Source of the DNA: DATAWZ01 sp036266975
GTDB lineage: Bacteria > Actinomycetota > Thermoleophilia > Solirubrobacterales > Solirubrobacteraceae
Direction: 5' to 3'
Assembly (NCBI GenBank): GCA_036266975.1
Contig: DATAWZ010000141.1
Location: 1 to 35,850, forward strand
DNA: 35,850 nt
The position numbers and the translations under genes were made by a program. Positions 1 through 7,595 of this stretch are shown one piece after another (within the stretch, counting starts at the first letter, position 1; every line of letters begins with the position of its first letter). Under the pieces are notes generated by a model, which saw only the letters and a list, made by a program, of their open reading frames with translations, ran no database searches and was not told where the DNA came from.

Positions 1-668
1 CTCTGGCCCAGCGCCAGCGGGTCGAACCACACCAGCTGTCCGTTGGGGGCGAAGATCATCGGCCCGCCGGTCTCGTAGGAGCCGTAGACCGCGGCGAACA
101 GGTCGCCGGGGGCGGCCGCGGGCGAGCTGGTCGTGATCGCGACCCTGGGCGCCTGCAGCGTGGGCGCCGAGTGAAAGCTCTGAAGCGCGGAGGCGGGCGG
201 GTGGTTCGGCCTGGGCGTGGGGATCGGGATCGGGTCCTGCTGGGCGATCGTGAAGCGGAAGGCGAAGGGCGTGCCGCTCACGTGCCCGCGCACGGTGACC
301 GTCTCGCCGGTTCGGAAGGGCGAGGACGGGACGAAGCTCGCCCCGTCGCCCTGCGAGTAGGCCTCCAGGTGCCCGGTGTGGGTGCCGCTCCGCGAGCCCG
401 AGACGGTCACGGCCGTGATCGCCGAGGCGGGGGCGCCGAGCATCGAGATCTGGGTCTGCGTGCTGGCGTCCAGCGAGTCGGGCAGGGGCGAGACCGCGAG
501 CGGCGTGCCGGGCAGGACCGCGGTGCGGTTGAGCGAGCCGGGCGCGCAGGACGCGGTGGCCGCGTGCGCGTCGGCGCTGCCCAGCGCAAGGGCGGCCGCG
601 GCCCCGCCGAGGGCGCAGCGCAGCGCATGCGAGCGCCGGCGGCGCCGGCGCTCGAGGTCGGTCCTCAT
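1..668 (-). CDS. Arylsulfotransferase-family secreted protein, N-terminal part (runs off left edge)
   Basis: A reading frame without stops runs from ATG at 668 to the window edge, 222 codons. It starts MRTDLERRRRRRS, followed by an Ala/Leu-rich segment (about residues 17-36) that looks like a secretion signal. The rest aligns by eye with the protein at 812-2677: VSPLPDSLDAS, QISMLG, SGTHTGHLEAYS, GASFV, LQSFHSAPTLQAP and, at the edge, GPMIFAPNGQLVWFDP all have counterparts there. The family (ASST, Arylsulfotran_2 type) comprises extracytoplasmic beta-propeller proteins related to PAPS-independent arylsulfate sulfotransferases; the substrate cannot be read from sequence. It is divergent from its paralogue, with 143 bp between the start codons. 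No convincing Shine-Dalgarno is visible. The catalytic half lies outside the window. Confidence 0.85.
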   Translation of the reverse strand, partial: MRTDLERRRRRRSHALRCALGGAAAALALGSADAHAATASCAPGSLNRTAVLPGTPLAVSPLPDSLDASTQTQISMLGAPASAITAVTVSGSRSGTHTGHLEAYSQGDGASFVPSSPFRTGETVTVRGHVSGTPFAFRFTIAQQDPIPIPTPRPNHPPASALQSFHSAPTLQAPRVAITTSSPAAAPGDLFAAVYGSYETGGPMIFAPNGQLVWFDPLALGQ

Positions 669-811
669 CTGGCCACACAACTCGGCAGCGGCCATGAGGT
701 TTCGCCGAGCGCGGGTTTCCGGCCCCGTTCTTCGGCGGATCTTCTGCACTGCTGGCAACCATCTGCGGACGCGCTGTACCGCCGTTCCCATCGACCGTCC
801 TCCTCGCCGCC

Positions 812-2677
812 GTGAGCACGCGATCTGATCCACCGACCCGTCGCTCGGCCGGTCGGCTGCCGCCGCCCGAGCACGAGTCATACCTCACCCGCCGCCTGCT
901 GCGGCGCTTTCTCGTTGCGGGAATCCTCATTGCCGTGCTCACCGGCGTGCTCACGGGCACGACCGCGCACGACCACCACCTGACCGCGGCCGCGATGGCG
1001 GGGTCCGTCACGATCTCACCGCTGCCGGACACTCCGGACGCCTCGCCGGCGACGCAGATCAGCTTCCTGGGCGTCTCTCCCGGGGAGATCTCGCGGGTGG
1101 ACGTCGTCGGTGACGAGAGTGGGACCCACGCCGGGCGCCTGGAGTCCTACTCGACGGGCACGGGCGCCAGCTTCGTGCTCGCCAGGCCCCTGACCCAGGG
1201 CGAGCACGTCCGCGTGAGCGCCCAGGTCGACGGGCACGCGGTGAGCACCTACTTCTCGGTCGCGCGCTGGGTTACCTACGACTTCAACCAGCCGACGCCC
1301 CCGCCGGCGTCCTCGTCGAGCACCGTGCAGAGCTTCATGTCGGCGCCCGACCTGCATCCGCCCGCCGTCGACGTCACCACCGACGCTCCGGGGGGCTCGC
1401 CCGGCGACGTCTTCACCGCCCCCAACAACGGTGCCGGCCAGTGGGGCCCGATGATCTTCAACCGGTCCGGGCAGCTGGTCTGGTTCGACCCCATGCCCGC
1501 CGGCATGTTCGCGATGAACTTCCACGAGGAGAACTACGAGGGCAGCCCCGACCTGGTCTGGTGGCAGGGCTACATCGCCGACATCGGCGTCGGCTACGGG
1601 GCGGACGAGATCTACAACTCCCATTACCAGAAGGTGGCCCAGGTCCGGGCCGGCAACGGCTACCAGGCCGACCTGCACGAGCTGGACATCACGCCCCAGG
1701 GCACGGCGTTCATCACCGCCTACACGCTGGTGCAGGCCAACCTGTCCTCGGTCGGCGGCGCTTCCGACGGCGTCCTGCTCGACCCGATCGTCCAGGAGAT
1801 CGACATCAAGACCGGGCTGGTGATGTTCGAATGGGACGCCCTCGGGCACATCACGATCAAGGACTCCTACGTGACCGTGCCGCACGGCGCGACGCCGTGG
1901 GACTGGTTCCACCTGAACTCGATCTCGCTCGGGCCGGACGGCACCATACTCGTGGACGCCCGCAACACCTGGGCCGCCTACGACGTGAGCCTGAGGACCG
2001 GGCGCGTGCTGTGGCAGCTCGGCGGCAGGCAGACAAGCTTCAAGATGGGCACCGGCACGACCGTCGCCTACCAGCACGACGCCGAGTGGCAGCCCGACGA
2101 GGAGATCACGATCTTCGACGACGGCGCCTCGCCCAACGTGCACACGCAGTCACGGGCGATCACCGTGCGGATCGACCCGGCCAGCCACCGCGTGAGCCTG
2201 ATCAACCAGCTCGAGCACACCCCGGCGCTGCTCACCGCCAGCCAGGGCAACGACCAGGTCCTGCCCAACGGCGGCTCGTTCGTCGGCTGGGGCCAGGATC
2301 CCTACTTCACCGAGTTCTCCCCGACCGGGCGCACGCTCTTCGACGCCCACTTCCCGGTCCCCGGGCAGACCTACCGCGCCTACCTGCTCCCGTGGAGCGG
2401 CACACCGACCGGCACGCCCGCGGTGGCGGCCGAGAGCACCGGCAGCGGCACCGCGACGGTCTACGCGAGCTGGAACGGCGCGACCGACGTGAGCGTCTGG
2501 CGCGTGCTCGTCGGCTCGAGCGCCGCCGACCTGAGCCCGATCACGCAGTCCAGCAAGAACGGCTTCGAGACGGCGATCCCGATCGCCACCAACGAGCCGA
2601 TGGTCGAGGTTCAGGCGCTGGGCAGAACCGGCAACGTGATCGGCACCTCGCCGGCCGTCGACATCTCCTCGTCCTAG
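812..2677 (+). CDS. Arylsulfotransferase (ASST) family protein, membrane-anchored or secreted
   Basis: 621 aa from GTG at 812. A basic N-terminus is followed by one hydrophobic segment (about residues 29-48, FLVAGILIAVLTGVLTG), a signal anchor or signal peptide. Residues about 65-160 form an immunoglobulin-like leader domain. From about 185 onward come propeller-type repeats with family motifs: GQLVWFDP, FHEENYEG, DLHELDITPQGTAFITAY, QEIDIKTGLVMFEWDA, DWFHLNSISLGPDGTIL, GRVLWQLGG and YQHDAEWQPD. The last 90 residues are a Fn3-like tail. Known members transfer sulfate between phenolic compounds outside the cytoplasm, but many actinobacterial members are uncharacterised. It is a paralogue of the divergent gene at 1-668. 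The stop lies 10 bp from the stop of the convergent DUF2867 gene. No clear ribosome binding site precedes GTG 812, so the exact start is uncertain. Confidence 0.9.
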   Translation: MSTRSDPPTRRSAGRLPPPEHESYLTRRLLRRFLVAGILIAVLTGVLTGTTAHDHHLTAAAMAGSVTISPLPDTPDASPATQISFLGVSPGEISRVDVVGDESGTHAGRLESYSTGTGASFVLARPLTQGEHVRVSAQVDGHAVSTYFSVARWVTYDFNQPTPPPASSSSTVQSFMSAPDLHPPAVDVTTDAPGGSPGDVFTAPNNGAGQWGPMIFNRSGQLVWFDPMPAGMFAMNFHEENYEGSPDLVWWQGYIADIGVGYGADEIYNSHYQKVAQVRAGNGYQADLHELDITPQGTAFITAYTLVQANLSSVGGASDGVLLDPIVQEIDIKTGLVMFEWDALGHITIKDSYVTVPHGATPWDWFHLNSISLGPDGTILVDARNTWAAYDVSLRTGRVLWQLGGRQTSFKMGTGTTVAYQHDAEWQPDEEITIFDDGASPNVHTQSRAITVRIDPASHRVSLINQLEHTPALLTASQGNDQVLPNGGSFVGWGQDPYFTEFSPTGRTLFDAHFPVPGQTYRAYLLPWSGTPTGTPAVAAESTGSGTATVYASWNGATDVSVWRVLVGSSAADLSPITQSSKNGFETAIPIATNEPMVEVQALGRTGNVIGTSPAVDISSS

Positions 2678-2687
2678 TGGTGGTCAC

Positions 2688-3287
2688 CTACGCGGGCACG
2701 GGTGGCCGTTTGCCTGCCCCAGCGCGCCAGGCCCGCTCGATCTGCTGCATCATCGGCGGGTAGACGACCAGGTGCCGGAAGGGCCTGATCGCGGCCATGT
2801 ACCCGTGGCCGAGCAGGCCGTTGGGCTTGACCAGGACCGCCATCTGGCCGCGGTAGCCCTCGCCGTCCTTGACCCAGCCGATGTGCATGACGCCGTGGAC
2901 GGTCTCGTTGGCGATCTCCGCGGCCCACTCGTCCTCGAGCAGGTAGAGCGAGCTGAAGGGCAGGTGGCCGAAGTCAGGGCCGCGCGGCGCGGCGCGGAGA
3001 TCCTCGGGCAGGCGCTCGCGCAGGCTCAGCACCCGCGAGCCGATCCCGGTCTCGGGGTCATCCCAGCCGAGGAGCTCTCCGAGCTTCCAGCGAAGCGCCC
3101 ACAGGGCGCGGGCGGCCAGTGAGGAGCTCCCGGAGGTGTCACCGGCGGCGATGCCTTCCACGAGAAGGGCGAAGTCGTCCGGGCCGCCCGGGGTCGGCAG
3201 CGCCCATACGTCCTCGAGCCCGAAGTCGCGGGTGAGCTCGTGGATCCTCCAGGGCCGCGAGGTGTGCGCGCTGTTGGGGAGCCTCAT
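2688..3287 (-). CDS. DUF2867 family protein
   Basis: 199 aa from ATG 3287. The sequence SAHTSRPWRIHELTRDFGLEDVWALPTPG near the N-terminus and the C-terminal pattern GLLGHGYMAAIRPFRHLVVYP match the DUF2867 family as I remember it; biochemical function is unknown. An in-frame ATG also exists at 3299, but the sequence between the two ATGs contains GGAGG, an ideal Shine-Dalgarno for ATG 3287, so I prefer the second start. The start region is inside the 32-bp dyad at 3293-3324, and a TetR-type regulator is divergently encoded at 3380. The simple reading is that the regulator represses this gene. It converges with the arylsulfotransferase gene, 10 bp between stops. Confidence 0.85.
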   Translation of the reverse strand: MRLPNSAHTSRPWRIHELTRDFGLEDVWALPTPGGPDDFALLVEGIAAGDTSGSSSLAARALWALRWKLGELLGWDDPETGIGSRVLSLRERLPEDLRAAPRGPDFGHLPFSSLYLLEDEWAAEIANETVHGVMHIGWVKDGEGYRGQMAVLVKPNGLLGHGYMAAIRPFRHLVVYPPMMQQIERAWRAGAGKRPPVPA

Positions 3288-3292
3288 GTCCA

Positions 3293-3324
3293 CCTCCATC
3301 TATACGCTGGCGTATGGATGGAGG
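3293..3324. promoter_or_regulatory. Near-perfect 32-bp inverted repeat, probable TetR operator
   Basis: Two 15-bp arms separated by TG: CCTCCATCTATACGC (3293-3307) and GCGTATGGATGGAGG (3310-3324). They are complementary at 14 of 15 positions; only 3301/3316 fails. The dyad covers the Shine-Dalgarno of the DUF2867 gene and lies about 55 bp before the TetR gene. TetR-family repressors bind such dyads as dimers or pairs of dimers, usually beside their own gene. Binding by this regulator is inferred. Confidence 0.75.
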
Positions 3325-3379
3325 GTAGGCTTCGCTTCCCGAGATGTCAATGGCGACCCCGACGCGATAGAGATCGCTG

Positions 3380-3928
3380 ATGGCCCCCGCCCGCACGCCG
3401 CGCGGCAGCTGGATCGAGGAGGGGCTACGAGCGCTCGCCGGCGGCGGCCCGGACGCGGTCCGGATCGAGCCGCTGGCCCAGGCGCTCGGGGTCAGCAAGG
3501 GCGGCTTCTACTGGTACTTCGAGGACCGTGGCGCCTTGCTCGCCGAGTTGCTCGAGGCGTGGGAGCGGCGCAGCGTCCAGGAGGTGATCGATCACCTGGA
3601 GGGCGAGGGCGCAGACGAGCGGGCCCGGCTGCGAGGCCTGTTCGTGCTCGCCGGGACCCACGAGGAGATTCTCCAGATCGACCTCGCCGTGCGCGACTGG
3701 GCGCGGCGCGATCAGGCGGTCGCCGACCGCCTGCGCCGGGCGGACAACCGCCGGATGGAGTACATGCGCTCGCTCTTCGCCGCGTTCTGCCGCGACGAGG
3801 ACGAGGTCGAGGTTCGCTCGCTGCTCGCCTTCACCCTGTGGATCGGCAACCACTTCATCGCCGCCGACCACGGGGCGCGGAGCCGCGCCGACGTGCTGCG
3901 GCTCGTGATGCGCGACCTGCTGGCGTAA
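3380..3928 (+). CDS. TetR/AcrR-family transcriptional regulator
   Basis: 182 aa from ATG 3380. Residues about 8-55 form the TetR helix-turn-helix: RGSWIEEGLRALAGGGPDAVRIEPLAQALGVSKGGFYWYF, with the hallmark VSKGGFYWYFEDR recognition-helix end. The remainder is a helical ligand-binding domain (ERARLRGLFVLAGTHEEILQIDLAVRDWARRD, typical of this group). It is divergent from the DUF2867 gene; the 92 bp between starts hold the 32-bp dyad at 3293-3324. That arrangement suggests it represses the neighbour and possibly itself in response to an unknown small ligand. No strong Shine-Dalgarno is visible. Confidence 0.93.
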   Translation: MAPARTPRGSWIEEGLRALAGGGPDAVRIEPLAQALGVSKGGFYWYFEDRGALLAELLEAWERRSVQEVIDHLEGEGADERARLRGLFVLAGTHEEILQIDLAVRDWARRDQAVADRLRRADNRRMEYMRSLFAAFCRDEDEVEVRSLLAFTLWIGNHFIAADHGARSRADVLRLVMRDLLA

Positions 3929-3963
3929 GCCCTCGGGTCGGTGTCCCTGACGGAGTTCCGGGA

Positions 3964-4036
3964 TGGGCCGTGTAGGAATCGAACCTACAACCTTGGGCTT
4001 AAGAGGCCCCTGCTCTGCCAGTTGAGCTAACGGCCC
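3964..4036 (-). tRNA. tRNA-Lys (anticodon CTT)
   Basis: Reading the minus strand: acceptor GGGCCGT pairs with ACGGCCC (7 bp), D stem GCTC/GAGC, anticodon loop CTCTTAA giving anticodon CTT, T arm GTAGG-TTCGATT-CCTAC, discriminator A. The 3' CCA is not encoded (TCC follows). The anticodon stem GGGGC/GCCCA has a G-A mismatch at its base (27-43). All other stems are perfect, so it should be a functional tRNA. Confidence 0.95.
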
Positions 4037-4094
4037 GGAAGCGACGCGGCCGGCGGTCCACCCAGCCGGCGCGAGGGCGACAGTCTAGTCGTTT

Positions 4095-4925
4095 TCAGCC
4101 CTTGGACTTAGTCGCGGACGTCGACGTGGCGGCCTTCGACGTGCTCGTCTTGCTCTTGCCCGCCTTCGTGCCCTCGGCCGCGCTCGCGGGCTTCTTGGCC
4201 GGCACGGTGATCGTCGCGGTGCTGGTTGTGGCCGGCACCGTCGTCGCGGCGGGGCCCGAGGCGCCCGTGGTGCCCGTCGAGCCCTTGAGCGCGGTGAGCT
4301 CCTCCTGGAGCTGGCTGCGATCGGCGGCCGGGACGAGAGCGAGCGCCTTCTGCGCGGCGAGGTTCCCCTGCGTGGTCAAGCCCGCCTTGTAGGCGTAGTA
4401 GGCCATGTAGGTGTAGACCTGGTAGGTCGCCGTCTCGTTCTGGGCGACGATCTGCAGGGCCTGTAGGGCTCCGGCGTAGTCGTTGAGCCCGCCTTCGCCC
4501 AGCGCCGAGGACATGAGGTTGGCCAGGTCCGCGCTCGGGTGGCTCGGGTTCAGCGCCAGGTAGCGCTGCCAGGCGGTCTTGATCTGCTCGAGCAGTGGCT
4601 TGGCGCCCGCGGTGAAGGTGCCGGTCGAGGTGTTGTAGTCCGACCCCTGTCCGGCGAGCTGGAACTCGGCGCGGGCGAGGTTGCCCCAGGCGTCGGCGTT
4701 GGTCGGCTCGCGCTGGGCGATCTTCTTGTCCTTGTCGACGATGCTCGAGAAGCTCGCCGCCGATCCGTTCTGGCCGCTGTTGATCGCGTTCAGCGCGCCC
4801 CCGGTGCCCGAGCTACCGCTGCCGACCCCGAAGCCGACGTAGCCGATCGCAAACAGCGCGGCCAAGCTGCCAAAGGTGATCTGGACGGCGCGACGCCGCC
4901 GGCGGCTTCTGAGGTCGAAGAGCAT
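4095..4925 (-). CDS. Membrane-anchored TPR-like protein with Lys/Ser/Thr/Ala-rich tail
   Basis: 276 aa. A basic N-terminus (RSRRRRR) precedes one transmembrane segment at about residues 14-35, so the rest probably lies outside the membrane (type II topology). Residues about 60-210 are helical with TPR-like character: IAQREPTNADAWGNLARAEFQLA, TAWQRYLALNPSHPSADLAN, AALQALQIVAQNETATYQVYTYMAYYAYKAG. The last 65 residues are low-complexity (TTVPATTSTATITVPAKKPAS, then KSKTSTSKAATSTSATKSKG). It begins 15 nt after the stop of tatC on the same strand, so the two are likely co-transcribed. Precise function not recognised; a scaffold or assembly role is only a guess. Confidence 0.8.
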   Translation of the reverse strand: MLFDLRSRRRRRAVQITFGSLAALFAIGYVGFGVGSGSSGTGGALNAINSGQNGSAASFSSIVDKDKKIAQREPTNADAWGNLARAEFQLAGQGSDYNTSTGTFTAGAKPLLEQIKTAWQRYLALNPSHPSADLANLMSSALGEGGLNDYAGALQALQIVAQNETATYQVYTYMAYYAYKAGLTTQGNLAAQKALALVPAADRSQLQEELTALKGSTGTTGASGPAATTVPATTSTATITVPAKKPASAAEGTKAGKSKTSTSKAATSTSATKSKG

Positions 4926-4940
4926 GCTCTGTCAGGGTGC

Positions 4941-5960
4941 TCACGACCGCTCCGCCCGGCGACTGCGCCAGGCATCTCGGCGGTCGAGGAGGTCAGCAAT
5001 CAGGATACTGGCCTCATACAGCACATACAGGGGCACCGTCTCCAGAATCAGCGTGATGAAGTCGCCGGGCAGGAACGCCGCGACGAAGGCGCACATGACC
5101 ACGGCGTAGGGACGCCCCTTGCGCAGGGTCTTCGGGGCGACGATCCCCGCCCGCGTGAGCGCGAGGATGCCCACCGGGACCTGGAATATCAGGCCCATGG
5201 CGAGCAGGATCGTCGCGGCGAAGCGGTAGTACTGGTTCGCCTGGACGAGCACGTTGAACTGCCCTGAGTTGAAGTTCTGGAAGAAGTGCACGGCGGCGGG
5301 CAGGACGACGAAGTAGCCGAACGCGACTCCGGCGATGAACAGCACCGGGATCGCGGTCATCAGCGGCAGCGCGATACGCCGCTCGCGCGGGCTGAACGCG
5401 GGCAGGACGAAGCCGTATAGCTGAAAGAGGATCACCGGCAGGGCGAGGATCAGCGCGAAGATGCCGGCAACGGCGAGGGTGGTCGTGAAGGGCTCGCCGA
5501 TGCCGAGCGTGACCGGTTTGTCGGTCGGCGGCCGGGCGAGCGCGTGCAGGTCGGAGGCGATCGGGCGCAGCGTCGCCTCCAGCGCCGCCTGCGCGCCGAC
5601 GCTCAGGCCGCTGTTCGGCGCCTCCAGGTCGTTGACGATCTTGGTCACCTGAACGCCGAGGTCGCGTGTGGCGACCTGCACCTTGTCGGTGGCGCCGAGC
5701 GGACCGTTACCCTTCTCGATCTGCTTCTCGGTCTGGACGCTGAGGGGCCGGTTGATGAGGCGCAGCACCCGATGGTTCTGCCAAAGGCACACGCTGAACG
5801 AGATGAGGAGCGCCGCGACCGAGATGATCAGTCGCGCGCGCAGCTCCTCGAGGTGCTCGACCAGGCTGAGCCGGTCCTCGTGACCGATGGGTCGGATCGT
5901 GGAGGCGATGGCCATGGTGAGGTCAGCAACCGCGGTGGGTCGCGACCGGCGAGCGCCCAC
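4941..5960 (-). CDS. tatC: Twin-arginine translocase subunit TatC
   Basis: 339 aa from GTG 5960. It has the TatC N-terminal signature HEDRLSLVEHLEELRARL, which in the family contacts twin-arginine signals, then six hydrophobic segments including the family motifs FQLYGFVLPAFSPRERR, FGYFVVLPAAVHFF, YRFAATILLAMGLIFQVP and AFLPGDFITLILETVPLYVLYE. Between TM1 and TM2 there are about 90 residues (RPLSVQTEKQIEKGNG onward) where ordinary TatC has a much shorter loop. A later in-frame ATG at 5915 (MAIASTIRPIGHEDR) would also fit. I keep GTG because a TAACCT -10 box ends 9 nt before it. The TPR-like gene follows 15 nt downstream. The Rieske protein at 9833-10555 carries a twin-arginine-like signal, a plausible client. 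tatA/tatB are not in the window. Confidence 0.92.
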   Translation of the reverse strand: MGARRSRPTAVADLTMAIASTIRPIGHEDRLSLVEHLEELRARLIISVAALLISFSVCLWQNHRVLRLINRPLSVQTEKQIEKGNGPLGATDKVQVATRDLGVQVTKIVNDLEAPNSGLSVGAQAALEATLRPIASDLHALARPPTDKPVTLGIGEPFTTTLAVAGIFALILALPVILFQLYGFVLPAFSPRERRIALPLMTAIPVLFIAGVAFGYFVVLPAAVHFFQNFNSGQFNVLVQANQYYRFAATILLAMGLIFQVPVGILALTRAGIVAPKTLRKGRPYAVVMCAFVAAFLPGDFITLILETVPLYVLYEASILIADLLDRRDAWRSRRAERS

Positions 5961-5969
5961 CGACCGCGA

Positions 5970-5975
5970 AGGTTA
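5970..5975 (-). promoter_or_regulatory. Probable -10 box of tatC (near-leaderless)
   Basis: TAACCT on the minus strand, 9 nt before GTG 5960. Transcription starting about 7 nt after the box would give a leader of only a few bases. No -35 consensus recognised. Confidence 0.45.
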
Positions 5976-6101
5976 GCGGGGTGGTTCGTGAAGGGCAGGC
6001 CATCGGAAGACCCCTGCGCAGAGCCGGCGCCGTCGGATCACCCGGAGTCGCGGCAGGCGACTTTCTCTGGATCTCTAAAGGCCTCACGCGCGCAAGCCGA
6101 T

Positions 6102-6125
6102 GGTTCTCAGCGAGAGCAGAGAACC
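6102..6125 (+). other. Hairpin just before the zinc-ribbon gene start
   Basis: GGTTCTC (6102-6108) and GAGAACC (6119-6125) pair perfectly over a 10-nt loop, ending 3 nt before ATG 6129. In mRNA it would enclose or adjoin any ribosome binding site, so it could modulate translation. No experimental basis. Confidence 0.35.
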
Positions 6126-6128
6126 CGG

Positions 6129-6584
6129 ATGAGCGCCGAACCACATCACATCCGCCGCGTCCAGCTTCCCGGAGGGAAGGTCATCGAGGTCGTCTACCTC
6201 GACTCCGCGCCCGTGACCGAGCCCGCCCCCGCCGCCGTGAGCGCCTCTCCTGCGCCCGCTGCGGCCCCCACGCCGGCTCCGAAGCCCGCGCGCCGGGAAC
6301 TGCACGTGTGCCCGCGCTGCCAGAGCAAGCTCGTGCACCCGATCGACTGGTCCGAGGCCGGGCGCGACCGCTGGGAGGTCCTGCTGCGCTGCCCGGAGTG
6401 CGAGTGGACCCAGACCGGCATCTTTGAGCAGGCGGTCGTCGACGACTTCGACCGCGAGCTCGACGAGGGCATGGAGGTCCTCGTTCGCGACCTGCAGCAC
6501 CTCACCCACGCCAACATGGCCGAGCAGGTCGAGCGCTTCGTCGCGGCGCTCCACCGCGACCAGATTCTCCCGTCGGACTTCTGA
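6129..6584 (+). CDS. Zinc-ribbon protein, conserved hypothetical
   Basis: 151 aa from ATG 6129 (MSAEPHHIRRVQLPGGKVIEVVYLD). Residues about 35-58 are Ala/Pro-rich linker. Then comes a zinc ribbon with two Cys pairs: CPRCQ (about 64-67) and CPECEW (about 89-92), separated by HPIDWSEAGRDRWEVLLR. The C-terminal half is helical and acidic (FDRELDEGMEVLVRDLQHLTHANMAEQVERFVAALHRD). The two CxxC knuckles imply one structural zinc; function is unknown. It is divergent from tatC (168 bp apart) and convergent with the polyprenyl synthase gene, only 3 bp between stop codons, both inside the perfect palindrome at 6583-6602. Confidence 0.85.
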   Translation: MSAEPHHIRRVQLPGGKVIEVVYLDSAPVTEPAPAAVSASPAPAAAPTPAPKPARRELHVCPRCQSKLVHPIDWSEAGRDRWEVLLRCPECEWTQTGIFEQAVVDDFDRELDEGMEVLVRDLQHLTHANMAEQVERFVAALHRDQILPSDF

Positions 6585-6602
6585 GCGCTACTGGTAGCGC
6601 TC
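6583..6602. terminator. Perfect 20-bp palindrome over two convergent stop codons
   Basis: GAGCGCTAC-TG-GTAGCGCTC; 9-bp arms. It contains part of the zinc-ribbon stop (TGA 6582-6584) and the whole stop of the polyprenyl synthase (TAG, 6588-6590 on the minus strand). It could form a short hairpin in both transcripts. There is no T-run, so termination is a suggestion. Confidence 0.4.
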
Positions 6603-7595
6603 GACGACTCCCTCGGCCATCAGCTCCAGCAGCCGCCGCTGCTCGCCGTCGAGCCCGGACGGCAGGGCGTCGCGGGCGCCGGCGACGAGCTCCAGCGCGT
6701 GCGCCTTGGCCAGGTCGAGCGCTCCCGTCGCGGCGATCCGGTCGCACAGGTGCTCGGCCTCCTGCGGGCCGCGGATTCGGCGCAGATCGATGCCGGCGAG
6801 GTCGGGGTCCCGCTCACGGGCCACGATGAACGGCAGGGTCACCGTTCCATCGAGCAGGTCGGTGCCGCGGTGCTTGCCCGTGCGCGACGCCGGACCGGAG
6901 ACGTCCAGGATGTCATCGAGGAGCTGGAAGGCCAGCCCGATGCGGCGGCCGAAGTCGGCAAGCCCGGGCTCCACCGGGCCGAGCCCTCCGGCCAGCGCAC
7001 CCAGGCGACAGGCGCCCTCGAACAGGCGCCCCGTCTTCAGCTCACAGCGCCACATGTAGCGCTCGCGCGTCACGGTGGTGTCGTAGGCGTCCTCGCGCTG
7101 GACGAGCTCGCCGTGCGCGAGCGCCGTGCTCGAGCGCGACAGGGCGTTGAGCTGGGCGGCGCTGCCGTTGCGCGCCAGCTCGGCGAAGGCACGCGAGAAC
7201 AACAGGTCGCCGACCGCGGTGGCCATCGCCCGGCCCGAGGCGGCGACGACCGTCGGGCGCCCGCGCCGCAGCGCGGCGCCGTCGAGCACGTCGTCGTGCA
7301 CGAGCGTCGCGCTGTGCACGAGCTCGACCGCGACGGCGGCGCGCACGAGCGGCTCGTCGTCGGCCGCCTGGCCGCCGAGGTCGCCCCCGGCGACGAAGAC
7401 CAGCAGGGGACGAAGGCGCTTGCCGCCGGCGGCGATCGTCGAGAGCGCCGGCTCGGCGATCGGGTCGCCCGCGTTGCGCGCCACCTCGGCCAGGCGCTTC
7501 TCGGCCCGAGCCATCCGCCGGCCGATCGCCGCGCCGGACAGCCCGACCAGGGTCTCCGGACCGGCGCCGGTGCGGGGCGCGGCTCCCGCGCTCAC
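6588..7595 (-). CDS. Polyprenyl diphosphate synthase (menaquinone side chain)
   Basis: 335 aa from GTG 7595. This is a class I trans-prenyltransferase: GGKRLRP (about 57-63), first Asp-rich motif DDVLD (101-105) followed by LRRGRP, GDLLFSRAF (129-137), CELKTGRLF (184-192), and second Asp-rich motif DDILD (227-231). These bind Mg2+ and the allylic diphosphate. It condenses isopentenyl diphosphate units onto a prenyl primer. Product length cannot be read safely, but menG immediately upstream argues for the menaquinone tail (IspB/HepT-like role). The start GTG overlaps the menG stop by 4 nt (GTGA), indicating translational coupling. It is the last gene of the qcrABC-menG cluster and converges with the zinc-ribbon gene. 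Confidence 0.92.
   Translation of the reverse strand: MSAGAAPRTGAGPETLVGLSGAAIGRRMARAEKRLAEVARNAGDPIAEPALSTIAAGGKRLRPLLVFVAGGDLGGQAADDEPLVRAAVAVELVHSATLVHDDVLDGAALRRGRPTVVAASGRAMATAVGDLLFSRAFAELARNGSAAQLNALSRSSTALAHGELVQREDAYDTTVTRERYMWRCELKTGRLFEGACRLGALAGGLGPVEPGLADFGRRIGLAFQLLDDILDVSGPASRTGKHRGTDLLDGTVTLPFIVARERDPDLAGIDLRRIRGPQEAEHLCDRIAATGALDLAKAHALELVAGARDALPSGLDGEQRRLLELMAEGVVERYQ

Noticed and set aside
2674..2695. CTAGTGGTG at the arylsulfotransferase stop, like the end of the palindromic element
   Set aside because: Only nine bases match, with no opposite end and no central hairpin; judged coincidental.
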